Assembly: GCA_025617745.1 (NCBI GenBank)
Contig: CM046862.1
Span: 53,695,097 to 53,759,096, forward strand
Origin: Heliocidaris erythrogramma
Taxonomy: Eukaryota > Echinodermata > Echinoidea > Camarodonta > Echinometridae
Reading direction: 5' to 3'
Length of the DNA stretch: 64,000 nucleotides
The notes under the pieces were generated by a model. The model was not told the origin of the DNA. It did not search any database and saw only the letters and a program-made list of their open reading frames with translations. Position 1 is the first letter of the stretch, and every line of letters begins with the position of its first letter. The translations under genes were made by a program, and so were the position numbers. Below, piece by piece: positions 21,083 through 32,347 of the stretch.

Positions 21083-22150
21083 TTATTTTAACCCAAAATT
21101 CGCAATCTTTGCAGGGTTGATCTTGTACCTCAAGTATACTGAAGTATACTGAAGTGTGATGTTGAGCATTTGTTGAAATTCCGAAGCATTGTTGCTAAGA
21201 AGTGCAATATCATCAGCAAAAGCTAAGACGCCAACATACAGGTTGTTAATCGTACAGCCAAGATGGTGCTCCCTCAGAAACTTGAAGAGGTCATTGATGT
21301 AAAGTGTGTACAGCATGGGAGAAAGTACTCCACCTTGCCTAACACCTTGAAGAATAGGGAAGGAGGGACCTACTGAGTGCTCCCAGAACACCTTGCTTGA
21401 GCAACCATTGTAGAATTCAGCAATGGTATGTAATAGCACTGGGGATGGATGTGACGCTGCTATCTTCGACAAGAGACCTTCATGCCAAACCCTGTCGAAT
21501 GCTTTCTGGGCATCAAGCATGGCGATGAACAGTGGTTGATTGGATGACTTGAAGAATTCAATGACCAGATCCAGAGCTTTACCTGTAAGAGTGCAAGATC
21601 TCCCCTGCTGAAATCCGAATTGCAGAGGGTCAGGAATTTGGTGTTCTAGCAGGTGATGGACGAGTTTCGGCTTGACCAGCAACTCCAACAACTTCCCTAG
21701 GACAGGGGTCAGTGTGATGCCTCGGTAGTTTCCAGGGACTGACGGGTCTTTGCCCCCGCCTTTATAAAGAGGGATAACAAGACCATCTTTGAGGCTAGAA
21801 GGAATGTACCTCAAATGCACCATCCAATTCATCAGGATGAGGATAAGGACCCTAGTAGTGCAGCCAGTATATAACAGGTGTTCAGGAGAGATGTTATCCG
21901 GTCCACTAGCTTTGCCGGGCTTTAGGGAAGATATGGCAGACGACAGCTCCTTGGAGGTAAAGAGATGCTCAAGCCCTTGTGGGTGATGTTTCTCATGGAG
22001 ATGTAAATCCTCAAGGTGAGCTGGATTCGAAGCTTGTGCAGCCCTGCATTCAGATAGAGTGGCAAGATCCTGGAAGTGTCGAGTCCAGCCCAGGATGATA
22101 TCAGGCCCAGAGTAAGTGAAGCCATTGAGGTTGAGTTTTTTGTACTCCAG
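21083..22150 (-). pseudogene. LINE reverse transcriptase domain
   Basis: Open from about 22,150 (ERNVLALEYKKLNLNGFTYSG) without needing a Met. It shows SLKPGKASGPDNISPEHL, then NYRGITLTPVLGK, QFGFQQGRSC, motif A LDAQKAFDRVWH, LQGVRQGGVLSP and the catalytic motif C as FADD (within LAFADDIALLS, about 21,215). A TGA lies at its upstream end where the frame changes from DRLFYTLV. It stops at 21,083 after INPAKIANFGLK, about 250 residues short of a normal LINE protein. Confidence 0.85.
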
Positions 22151-22283
22151 TGCAAGGACGTTTCTCTTTCACCAATGTATAGAACAGCCGATCACTGTGC
22201 TCATGGGCCTCCTCGATCCTTGATAACAGACCATTCCTGCAGGCTGCTCTTGACTGCCGGAGCTTGGAACGGAAGGCTTTTTT

Positions 22284-23400
22284 TCAAGTTGAGAGATAGA
22301 ACGCCAGTCGGACTGCTCTTGTCCTCTCCTGACCTTCTCCAGTTCTTCCACACTTTGATGTAATTCTGATAGCTCTCCTGTACTTCAGGACACCACTCAA
22401 TCTTCCTTTTACCTCGACCATTCCCTTTGTTGTGGGGAAGGCCCATTGAGGTTTGAACAAGTGCTGGCTGGCTGTGACCGAGTCAAGGAGATTCTCATCA
22501 GGCTTTACGTCAGCAAGGGAGGCAAGGATTGTCTCGGAAGCAACATCGAGAGGATCAGTATACAAGTCCTTAATCATCTGCTTGGACAACTCCTTCCATT
22601 TGACTTTAGGACGGCAGAATGGTTTGTTTGGAATATGATTGATCCTCACTTGGGTTGCCAAGGAAAATGAAGGTTTCCAGGCAACCAGGATGGGGAAATG
22701 ATCTGACTGGTTAAGGGGGTCATTATGGATGATCATAAGTTCGGAGAAGTCACTAGCCATCTGGGCAGGGGTCAAAAAAGTGTCTATATTGGACCGCTTC
22801 GAGCCGTCATCACTTTGAAAGGTGTAGCCCTCACTATTACTAAGATTCTTGGAAAGACATACCTGGCCATTCTCAGAAATGAAAGAATCAAGGATTTTCA
22901 GTGCTCTTTTCTTACGGTCCTTGTTTGTAAGGTCCACATTGAGGTAACCACCTATGATGAAATTCTTAGAGGACTTCCTTTGAATGATGCATTGAATTTC
23001 CTCTAAGGTAGCTTGATAATCAGCCAGGGCTTCCGAGGACACCTCACACAGCATGTAGCAGTTGAAGAGTAACACATCCTGCCTTGCAAAAAGCAGTTGG
23101 AGGCAAAGCATTCTTGGAGAAAACGTTGGTATAGCCTCAACTGAACATGGAAGCATCTTGCTGACAAATGTGGCGACACCTCCTCTACCCCTTCTATTTG
23201 GAAGTGAAAAAAGTGGGTCATGAGCTTTGGAGAATGCATGAAAATCCTTCTGGATATTATTAAAGTAACTGAGTTCACCCTCATGTACCCAATGCTCCTG
23301 TATGAGTAGAACATGAGCCTTGCTTAAGAGCAGATGAATGAATGCTTCATTAGACTTAAACCCACGAGTGTTGAGAGAATGAAGCCTTTACCTCCTCATA
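22284..23400 (-). pseudogene. LINE APE-type endonuclease domain
   Basis: Starts about 23,390 with LHSLNTRGFKSNEAF, then LLIQEHW (catalytic Glu), RRGRGGVATFVSK, GGYLNVDL (normally GDFN; the Asp is replaced) and the terminal SDHFPI near 22,700. One frame change sits at its N-terminal border with the upstream linker. The open part continues through the linker to 22,284. Confidence 0.8.
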
Positions 23401-25124
23401 GGAGGTAACAGATGAAGGCTGGAGTTTGTAAGTTGCAAAATTCTGAGATGTTGTTCCCTGATCGAATACTCGATTGTGCAGGTTGGCTGCATGGACTGCA
23501 CTGTCAGCAAGTTTAGCAGAGATGCTGTGAGGTAGTACACTGCCTCCATCTGCCAGCAATGAGTGGCGGCTGATGCACGGCCATGCCGAAAAGGGGAATT
23601 CTGCTCAGTCAGGTTACAATCTTTTCGGTCTGCTGCATGCTGCTGTTCGACATTGATTGGGTTAATCTTAGACTTTATGACTCCTGCTTCCGTGACATTC
23701 TGACAAGGAACACCGTTGTGCAAGTTATGACTTAGGTGCTCAGTAGAGTGGGGGAGCGAACATGATGATGACTGGTTGTTGGTTGGTAAAACGGAGACAT
23801 TCAGGCGTGGGTTATCCTTCAGAGAGTTGTTATTCCTTAGTTCAGTAGTGCTCCTTAATGCCGACTCCACAACAAGGTCTGCACACTGGTCATGCTGGGA
23901 GGGTAGTTTGGTTCCTAAGTGGTACGCATGTACTTCCTTCTCAGCGTTGAGGACATTGCCATGTTGCTGCTGGAACTGCATTTCTGAATAAGGAGGAGCA
24001 GGTGGTTCAGTAGTTAGATCTACCAGAGTCCTACTATCCTTGGCATCTGAAACATTCACTTCAGCATTTGGTGGGATGCATGGGCAAGAATGAAGCTTCG
24101 CCAACTCCGGTTTGGGTACTGGACTTCTGGCAGAAAGATGTTGATTCTAAAAGGAATTCCCACTAGGTTTGGTGGGCAAGGCGCATTTTGTTGCAGCTGT
24201 GCTACTGGACGCAGCATCATTGTGCAGATGAGCACCAATATCTTCGTGAGGGAACACATCGGTGTCGACTGCAAGGCTTACAAACCGATTACTAGTTGGA
24301 ATACCATAAAGGACATCCATCCTCTGGTGGTGAGTGGCAATAGCAGGTTTGGAAGAAGGTGGCAGGTTCTTGCTGCTACTCTCTGGTTGAACTGCATGAA
24401 TCTTTCCAGGGACAAAATGATGAAGATCATCCTGGCTATGGGCAGGAGGTTTAGGGAATAGGTTGGTATGAGCCTGTTGACCACGAGGTGATCTGAAGTT
24501 AGGTGATCCCGGTTTCGAAAAATTGGAGTTTGGTGATCCAGTTTGTGGGCGATGGTAATAGCCCCCATGATGGTTAATGTTACCTTTGCTCCTGTAATGA
24601 TGGGCACTATTTGTGAAAAATCTGCTCCTCTGCAACCTTGGAGGATGTGATGCATTGGGGCCATATGAACTTTGCGGTGGAGGTGAATCCAAAGAGACAA
24701 TGTCTTCCCTAGAGATATCATGAAGACCATGAGATTTGCAGACAGCCGTTAAAAAGTCAGCTTGCAGTTGAAGGGACTTTAGCTCGGCTTCCTTTTTGAG
24801 GTGCGAATTCCGCCAAGAAAGAATTTCCTTATCCTTACTTTCAAGTAGGGCCTTGTCACCATCCCGCAGGTCATGTAGACTCTTGAGATCCCTCCGGAGC
24901 TGACGTAGCTGAGTTAAGAGTTGCTCATTCTCCAATAGTATGACTGTGTTCAAGTTGGATTTTTCCTTCAAGTCTTCCTTGAGGTCCTTTATCTGCTTAG
25001 CAGAAGCATCACATTCAGAACGCACACTTGTTGCGCCTTCTATCCCCATGACTCTGGGAACTCTTGTTCTCATCGAAACGTGTGTATTTTTCAGGAGCCG
25101 GATCATCATTGCAGTCGTCAACAT
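23388..25124 (-). pseudogene. LINE coiled-coil and linker segments
   Basis: Two long frames. 25,124-24,147 has a strong coiled coil (IKDLKEDLKEKSNLN to LKKEAELKSLQLQADF), then a His/Asn/Pro/Ser-rich stretch (HYRSKGNINHHGGYYHRP). 24,104-23,388 is polar and Gln/Asn-rich. The frames are joined by an indel near 24,130. They probably form the nucleic-acid-binding, self-associating part of the LINE protein, which is inference from composition and position. Confidence 0.65.
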
Positions 25125-25518
25125 GGACAGCCATTATGGAGGCAGACTGTAAGACATCATCTTGATCCTTGATGACTTCAGGTTCACCATTCAAGGATAT
25201 GCCCCTCTTGTCAGACTCTGCTGGTGAGATGCAACTACGTAAAAGACCACTGATTGAAGTGCGTGGACTCGAAGGCATAAAATGAGCATTCCCAGGGCAT
25301 GTCAAAAATTCTAGCTCCGATTCCGATTGGTCCTCTGTATATGCTTTCCTGGAAGACTGGCTGGGCGAAGAGCCTTCCTTGCCTACGATTGAGGTGTGTG
25401 GACTCGAAGGCAAGGAACATGCGCCACCAGGGCATGTCGGAAAATCAAGCTCTGCTTCTGCCTGCTCATCAGCATGGGTTTTCCTCGAAGCTGGGCTGAG
25501 CGAGGAGCTGTCTTGCAT
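25015..25518 (-). pseudogene. LINE segment with 40-residue tandem repeat
   Basis: Two adjacent repeats, SRKTHADEQAEAELDFPTCP and SSRKAYTEDQSESELEFLTC, each followed by a PSSPxTSI block. The DNA is duplicated too (GGCATGTC with ATTCTAGCTCCGATTCC at 25,293 against AAATCAAGCTCTGCTTCTG at 25,441). Joined by indels to the PHD segment upstream and the coiled coil downstream. Confidence 0.7.
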
Positions 25519-26228
25519 TTAGAAATTGTATGAGAGGTACATGTAGAATTTCTAGCACAAGAAACACATGTAAATGGGGCATCTTTGTCTATGATAAGCA
25601 CTGCTATATCATGGTCCTGCAGCCCAGTGCACTCAAAATGGGTCCATGTGTCACAAGTCTGGCATTGAATCGTACTCAAGCAAGCATGCGTCCTGCAGAT
25701 GGGGCATAGCAAATTCCGCTCATCAGAGGAACACCGACATATCTTGGCGTTGCCGCTGCTGACATGCTTCCGCGGCATGCATGCAATCCTGTAAATTTCA
25801 TCAAAGAGGCAGCTTATCTCATTTCTGATAGAGGAATCAGTTGTGAGTATATCACTTTGGCCCACTTCTTGAAGTAGGGATGATTTGAGTTCAGTGATTA
25901 ATTGAAACTGCTTACCACTTACAAACATATGACGAGCTTCATCAAAGAAGAAAATAGATAACTTTTTCACCTTTCCTACATTGCCACATTTTTTCTTATT
26001 GTAAATCTCAAAGCCGCAGCTCACTTTACCATTGACTGGAACCGCCATGTGCGCAGGGTTGAATGATGAATGTTTCACTAGGGTTTCAAGTACAACATTC
26101 TTAATGGTTGCAAACAGAGCATTATCAAAGGCTACATTAATGAATTTATAGCCCCCTTTGAACTGACCCTCAGAGGAGATTTCAAAGCCCTTGAGCTCAT
26201 CATCAGGACTGCTAGAGGTGGTTGCCAT
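25383..26228 (-). pseudogene. LINE N-terminal protein with PHD-like finger
   Basis: Begins MATTSSSPDDELKGFEISSE at 26,228. Residues about 25-125 form a globular domain (GYKFINVAFDN to KKLSIFFFDEARHMFVSG) seen before PHD fingers in other LINEs. A Cys-rich finger follows from about residue 168: CRC, LLCPIC, IQCQTCDTWTHFEC, FTCVSC, in PHD order. After about 25,450 the open frame leaves the true path, which continues in the frame of 25,518-25,015. No 2A-like motif here. Confidence 0.7.
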
Positions 26229-26898
26229 ATTGAATGCTTGAAGTTATTCTAAAAGTCAAAGTCACAAAATATTGGAAGCGGTAGATCCCGTAAATGGACA
26301 ATTGATTGTTTAAAACAGCATGTAGGTAGGTGCCGGTTGTCGCAATCAGGACATAAGGTCTATAGTAGTGTTGATCCTGCAGATAAAATGGTACTCTTCT
26401 ATCGTGACATGCTCCAGAAAATGATTAGGCTCAGATCATCAGCAGACATCACTTATTTAGTAGAAGTAGTAGTAGCCAGCTGTATGCATGGTTGGATTGA
26501 TTGATCTGCCATAAAGTTTCAAAGTCACAAGTCCAGAATATATATGGAGTGTTATGTGCAAGCCCAAAAGTCTCCACTACAGTTTGGACACACCAAATAA
26601 GGTATATGGGACCAGAGACAAGCCGTGCGATTGAGTCAACGACGGTATACTGTATACATTACGCACCGTGTGATCTAATTGAATTGACGGTATAGTACAG
26701 GGAAACGTCGGCTCGGCGAGGAAATTCCATTTTTTTCATTGAAATAATTGTAAAATCGTAAAATCAAATAGCCTGCTGGATAGTTACACTAATTTTCTTG
26801 AAATGTAAGTACTAATTTTTATCTTACCTGCCGAAATTAAGCGATGAGACTTACCAAACTTATGTAATGGGCGAGGACGACTGTAGTTATTTATACCT

Positions 26899-26927
26899 GG
26901 AGCTCCAACGCTGTACGTTGGAGCTCC
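26899..26927. other. Perfect hairpin, 12-bp stem
   Basis: GGAGCTCCAACG, loop CTGTA, CGTTGGAGCTCC. Itself followed by another CTGGAG word. No gene context. Confidence 0.8.
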
Positions 26928-27714
26928 CTGGAGTTACCAGAATATATGATTATGCTGTTGTTGTCCCTTGTCATGTCAGGAAATTAATTTGATAACCTTG
27001 CCATTTTGGTACCAGCCTGCCCTTGATTGATGTGTCTCCTCCAACACCCCCCCCCCCCCCCCCCAAAAAAAAAAAAAAAAAAAAAAAAAATGTTGGATCT
27101 AGTTACTATATACTGTCGTGCCTTCTTTTGATATTCTAGAAATAAATTCACACAAGGGATTAAAAAGACTGCGCATTAGCTTTTTCTTCAATTTTAACCT
27201 TCAAAATTTTTGAAATTTATGTTGTTGAGAAATCCCGTTTAATTAGCATGGTTACTAATACATGCAAATGCTCGTCTGTGACTAACTAATGATGCTTATT
27301 ATTTCAATTCTTAGAATTTGCTTACTTCTTTCTTTTAACGGAAACTACCGAAAGACATGTTGCACCAAATGCATGTCTTTTCTGAGTTTGTGGTTATAAC
27401 AAGAATGTGTTGTTGGAGAAAGCCACTCACAGACCCTTGGTTATGTGGGACTGTGTCCAACATTTACTGTTGCAGCAGTCAAAAACAGACAACAAAATTG
27501 CTCTAAGCAAGATTTAATTTTCTTAAATTTGCTAGATTACCTGATTCAGGGACTCTTCAACCCTTACTGTGCCACAAATGTGGGGTTTCAGAGTTGAAAG
27601 TGAAATTTTAAATCAATATTTTCCTCTCATGTATGAATGATCTAGACTGGAACAAGGCCCGCTGATGAACACAAAAGCTATTGCAGCTTATTCCCCCATG
27701 AAAACTATTATGGA

Positions 27715-27744
27715 GTACAAGCTTATCTTCAGATAAGCTTGTAC
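27715..27744. other. 30-bp near-perfect palindrome
   Basis: GTACAAGCTTATCT, spacer TC, AGATAAGCTTGTAC. Role unknown. Confidence 0.85.
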
Positions 27745-29991
27745 ATGTATAAGTGGGAGAAAGCAGACCGCTGTGGGAGCAGGTAAACATATCTGCCTTT
27801 GATCATTTGATTAATTTGTCATTTAAAAGGAAATGTTTAAATAACTGGGATCAAACTTCAAAGCCAAATTGGAGGGAGAAGGGAATCAATTCAGGGGTGG
27901 TTGCAGGATTTAGCAAAAATAAGGGTAGGGGTGGAATACTAAAAAAAATTCTGACTAGCAAAAAAAAGAAGGTCATTAGATTTTTGGGGTGTTCATTTAA
28001 CATTCAAAAATCTGATAGCCTATTTTATAAAAATTATTTGGGACAAAATTGTTAGATCATTTGGTTTTTACCTTTGAAATTTACTAACCATTTTCAGTCT
28101 AGTTATTTTTTCTATTGTGACATAGCTACATTAACCCATTGACAACTGAATTATTTCAACCCCATATGCATAATACAGGGACCACCCGGTTCCCGTTAGC
28201 AATGGATTAAATGCATTTTAAATTGTTTCATGTTTAATAACTGACCATTAATGTTTTAGCTGAAAAAGTAATATTTGAAGATTACAAACTGAAATATTAA
28301 ATCATGTAATTGTCGTTATTCATTCTTTAAAATGTTTATGATGTAACATAAATATCATTGAAGTCATATTCTTTTCCAGGAATGACTCGAGAAAGAAAGA
28401 TTCCTGTTGAGAGACCCTTGGTGCCATTGAGGTTTCAGTCTTGACAATCTGTACCTTACCTCACAATCACAGCCTCTTCATACCAGAGAATATTGAAATA
28501 TAGCACAGTGGACTGGTAATTCATTCAATTCTTTAATCTTGGACCCATTACTAAACCTAACCTTAACCCCAAGACTAATAAATTAAAAAAAAATGCAACA
28601 TGAGTATTAATCCTATACATGCATTTTGATGAAATAAAGCCTGTATTAATAACAAGTGCTGTCAGAGCAAATATCAGGTGATCCATAATCTAGGCCGTAC
28701 ATGTTGGTCTATATTGATAAAGTATAACATTTTTCTTGTACATGTATGTGGTCTTCAGCTACATGTATGCCCGAAGGTTTTTCTCAGATACAGACTTTTA
28801 TACTGTATAAGTTGTTTATTTTGCCCTTTCCTTGCTACATTTTGTTCACTCGCAGTCGATTTGTCATTGCACCTTATCTACAAGTTTTAAAAATTATGCA
28901 AAAACCTTACCCTTTCTCTCCCTTTAAAATGAATGTACATTGCATCCATAAGCATGTTATAAAAGTAAATTTTCTATATGTCTCTTTACAAACAGGTTTC
29001 CCTACAACGTATCCCATTCAATGCTATTGGAGGGCAGTGAGAAGCTGTGGCTGATATGATAAACAAGACAAAGACTTCGCTGTCTCAAGCTCAGATGTGA
29101 GGATAGTGACAGTGTCTTGAGTAAGTTGTACTCATAGTAGAGCATGAAATTTAAGCTGATATCATTAACAAATGTATCCATTGCCACCATCCTTTTTCCA
29201 AAGTATGAAGCAGAAGTGTACTTGCTCTGCTACCTGTAATCAATTTAGTGATTAAAAAAATACAAAATTGAGGTCAGTCTCTTGAATAGGCGTACGGGTG
29301 CAATTTGCGAGGGGTGGGGGAGGGGTTGATGACTGTAGCCGGAATATCAACTTTCCAGTTTTCAGAATAAGATTATTTACTATGGTAAAATATTTTTTTT
29401 CGCCATAAAAAAAAACATTAAATAAGATATGAAAATGAGATATTCCGGTACCTCGCTGCCCGAATTATGAGGTGATGATTGCCAACGTAGAAACTTTAGG
29501 GATGAAAACAATTTAGGTAGAAAATCCTTAGGGATAGGGTTGCGCCCAGCTCCAGGCTCCCCCGCCCCCACTACCTCATGCCCTATGCTTTATTGGTGGT
29601 TATTGGTGCTATATACAGCAATCACACATGCGATATACACATATTATAATTGTAATAGTAACTTCAATAAGGTATCACAATTTATATCTATCAATTATTC
29701 ATTTGATTTTCAGTAGTGTGCAAACAGTTAAACATTAAATAATGATACAGAGGGAGAGAGAGATTTTACTGGAAAATTAATAATCGCGACAATTTTTTTT
29801 TAATTTCGCCAGACCTCCAAAATTTGCTTATGGGGGGGGGGGGGGGGGGGGGGGGGATGTGTGAGTCCAGTTCCCCTCCATAATTTGTTTCGGATAGGTA
29901 TTCAATTTCATATATAAGACTAGAACTGCAATCGGATCAGAACGATGTGCATGCATTGACGTCTGTATTTTGTATTTCTTTGAACAGTTAA

Positions 29992-30130
29992 AAGGGCAAC
30001 TCTAGGACTATGTATAGCAATTTGGCTGAAGTCTGTAGCATTTAGAATAGTGGAGAGAGGCAAGCCGAACGAAAGGCATGGAAAACAGACAAAATGGCGC
30101 CTGGACGGTCATGCATGAGAGCAAAACAAA
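29992..30130 (+). repeat. 140-bp direct repeat, first copy
   Basis: Matches 31,118-31,250 in the same orientation: GGGCAACTCTxGGACTAT, TAGCAATTT, ATAGTGGAGA, ACAAAATGGCGCCTGG, CGGTCATGC. The 1.0 kb between holds no ORF. Possibly two fragments of one dispersed repeat upstream of the LINE. Confidence 0.7.
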
Positions 30131-31117
30131 TGGGCCATAATGGAAATCTGGCTCGTTTAGCCCGCCATAGTTCCGTCCATAGTGGCATCTATGCAGGATA
30201 TAAAATTGCGTTTAAAAGGAAGCACTTGATAGATTTTAAAATTCTGGCTTCGAGAGTCTCTTCATTTTGCCTCGAAGTATGTACCTGCCAAATTTCAAGA
30301 AAAACAAAGATCGTTCATGGGGCCAAAGTTGGGAAACCGATTTGCCCCATATACAATACATGTAATGCATGTGCAGGATCCATATGACTTCAATCGCGAT
30401 TTACTGAAAATATTCGGTGAGACCATTATATCGTTTTTGTATATCTGAGAAGGGCATTTAATTGCGGTCACTTTGAGCCGACTGCCTTTTAAAATAAGCA
30501 TATTATGCAATATTATGTAATGCATAGTAAATTAAGGTTTTTGCGCAATATCTTCGGGATGACGTCATTGATTTTAATCAAATTTGGCTGTCAGTTTTCG
30601 AATACCCAAATACACATACCCACAAAATTTCAAATACGTAAGTTGAACGTTCGCAAAATTAGAGCAAGTTGACCTTATTTCGGCATTTATGTAAATATTG
30701 TGATTTTCAAGTGCAATTTTCTCAAATTCGGTCAGTGATAAGGTATATATATGTTTTGTTTGGCTAAAAAGGGTATATCTTGAAGTATCTAAATCAAAAA
30801 AGGGTACGGGTTTACCCAGGCATGACGGAGATACGGCCACATGAATGAAGCCGTTTTGAAAACTTTAGAGGGCGCTGTTTATATAATGCATAATCAGAAA
30901 TGCATGAAATTTGGCAGAAATGTGTGCAACGACAAAACACAGTGGAAATTTGAATTTGACAAAAAATGAATTGATATGAGAAAGTTATTCTTCTGAGGAA
31001 TTCTTATTATTCGGGAGTGAAAATTTCAAGAAATTTAGCGGTTTGCAACAATGCCGATTTCGGACTTAAATTTACAGTGTGAAGATTTTTCGCATTAATT
31101 GTTTTATTAGAATGCAA

Positions 31118-31250
31118 AGGGCAACTCTTGGACTATCTATAGCAATTTAATTTGTTAGAAGTTTTTAGGATAGTGGAGATAGGCAAAGAGAACGAAATGC
31201 ATTAAAATGGCCCCGAAACGGACAAAATGGCGCCTGGGCGGTCATGCCTG
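31118..31250 (+). repeat. 140-bp direct repeat, second copy
   Basis: See 29,992-30,130. It ends about 200 bp before LINE homology begins. Confidence 0.7.
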
Positions 31251-31469
31251 AGTGATTTCGGAAAATGAAGAGTCAGGTACACAACTTGACGTGCCAAGAA
31301 ACATGCATACGAAATTTGAAATGAAATGGACAAGGGGAAAGGACCTAGACAGAGCTCACAAAAACTGCATGCAAAACAAATGGCTGCAGAGAAACAAGAA
31401 GAAGATGAAGAATGCAAAACAGGGACGAGAACATAATATAGCATTGACTTTACGTCAATGCAATAAGTC

Positions 31470-32177
31470 ATGTCGGCGGCAAATAAAAATCATTATATTG
31501 ATATTGATATTGTTGAGTTTGTAAATGATAACGATTTTGACATTCTCACGCTCACAGAGACGTGGTTGAAAGAATATGACAATGTTATTTTGGGAAACTG
31601 TACACCTGAGGGATATACTTTCAGTCATAAAGCTCGACAAGGAAAAGAAGGAGGTGGTGTCGGATTGTTAGTAAAATCTACACTGTCGGTCAAGTCAGAA
31701 GCTGTACCACATTTTAAGTCTTTTGAAGTTATTCGAGCTTGTGTGTCATGCCAATTACGCTCCTTTGTTATCGTTGTTATCTATCGCCCAGAAGTAGTGG
31801 AAGAGCATGGACAACGAATACCTTATAGTGTGTTCCTGGAGGAATTTGCGTCCCTACTTAACTCACTTGTTCTTGAGCCATCTGAGGTTATTTTGACAGG
31901 AGATTTCAATATATGGGTTGATGATTTGAACGACGTACGGGCAAGGCAGTTTATGAACATACTTTCTTCCTACGGAATGAAGCAGCTTGTAAGAGAGGGG
32001 ACCCATCTGCATGGCCATACACTGGACTTGGTCATTACTCGGGATTCATCTCCTCTTGTTTCTGATGTATCTGTCATCTTAGGAGTGTCTGACCATTATG
32101 CCGTCCAGTGTAAGCTTGATTTAAGAAAACCCTCCCATCTCGAAGGTCTGTCACAACTCGCCCTCTACGATCGGTAA
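31470..32177 (+). CDS. LINE APE-type endonuclease
   Basis: Endonuclease half of the LINE. LTETWL (residues about 28-33), HKARQGKEGGGVGLLVK, VVIYRPE, LTGDFNIWVDDLND (catalytic GDFN) and terminal VSDHYAVQ are all present, so the catalytic set is complete. The N-terminal NxRS motif is lost, consistent with 5' truncation; the Met at 31,470 is only the first available. The true path leaves this frame near 32,130 (poly-A/C AAGAAAACCCTCCC) and continues in the frame of the reverse transcriptase. Confidence 0.85.
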   Translation: MSAANKNHYIDIDIVEFVNDNDFDILTLTETWLKEYDNVILGNCTPEGYTFSHKARQGKEGGGVGLLVKSTLSVKSEAVPHFKSFEVIRACVSCQLRSFVIVVIYRPEVVEEHGQRIPYSVFLEEFASLLNSLVLEPSEVILTGDFNIWVDDLNDVRARQFMNILSSYGMKQLVREGTHLHGHTLDLVITRDSSPLVSDVSVILGVSDHYAVQCKLDLRKPSHLEGLSQLALYDR

Positions 32178-32347
32178 ACAGAGATCAATTCCAGTCTGGA
32201 GTTCATGAATCTCTGTCACAAATTGATATTGAGAATAGCAGCATCTCTTCATCTATCGAAAAATATGATTTTTCTCTTAACAATCTTCTTGATAAGCTGG
32301 CACCAAAAAAGACTAGAAGAGTTATTATCAAACCATCAAGTCCATGG

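Larger units (their letters stand above)
21083..26228 (-). mobile_element. 5.1-kb LINE, multiply frameshifted and 3'-truncated
   Basis: Minus-strand non-LTR element, 5' to 3': N-terminal domain with PHD-like finger (26,228-25,450), a tandem 40-residue repeat (25,500-25,240), coiled coil (about 25,050-24,740), Pro/Asn-rich linker (24,700-23,560), APE endonuclease (about 23,390-22,650) and reverse transcriptase (about 22,155-21,083). At least six frame changes separate these parts, with few stops within them. The coding sequence ends soon after the FADD motif, so the thumb region, 3' UTR and tail are missing. That is a deletion from the 3' side, unlike normal 5' truncation. Clade is uncertain (CR1/L2 or I-like). 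Confidence 0.8.
26229..29990. other. Mostly unassigned intergenic sequence
   Basis: No gene recognised. Structures seen: hairpin at 26,899-26,927, a C run followed by about 28 A at 27,045-27,090, a 30-bp palindrome at 27,715-27,744 and a G run at 29,834-29,856. On the minus strand, consensus-like donors GGTAAGTC (about 26,855) and AGGTAAGAT (about 26,825) stand close together, but no coding exon is attached. Confidence 0.5.

Noticed and set aside
22446..23006. Plus-strand ORFs antisense to the LINE endonuclease
   Set aside because: The minus strand carries the endonuclease motifs; the plus-strand frames are shadows.
29992..31250. The two 140-bp direct repeats as LTRs of a small LTR retrotransposon
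   Set aside because: No TG...CA ends, primer-binding site, polypurine tract or coding sequence between them, and the repeats are diverged.
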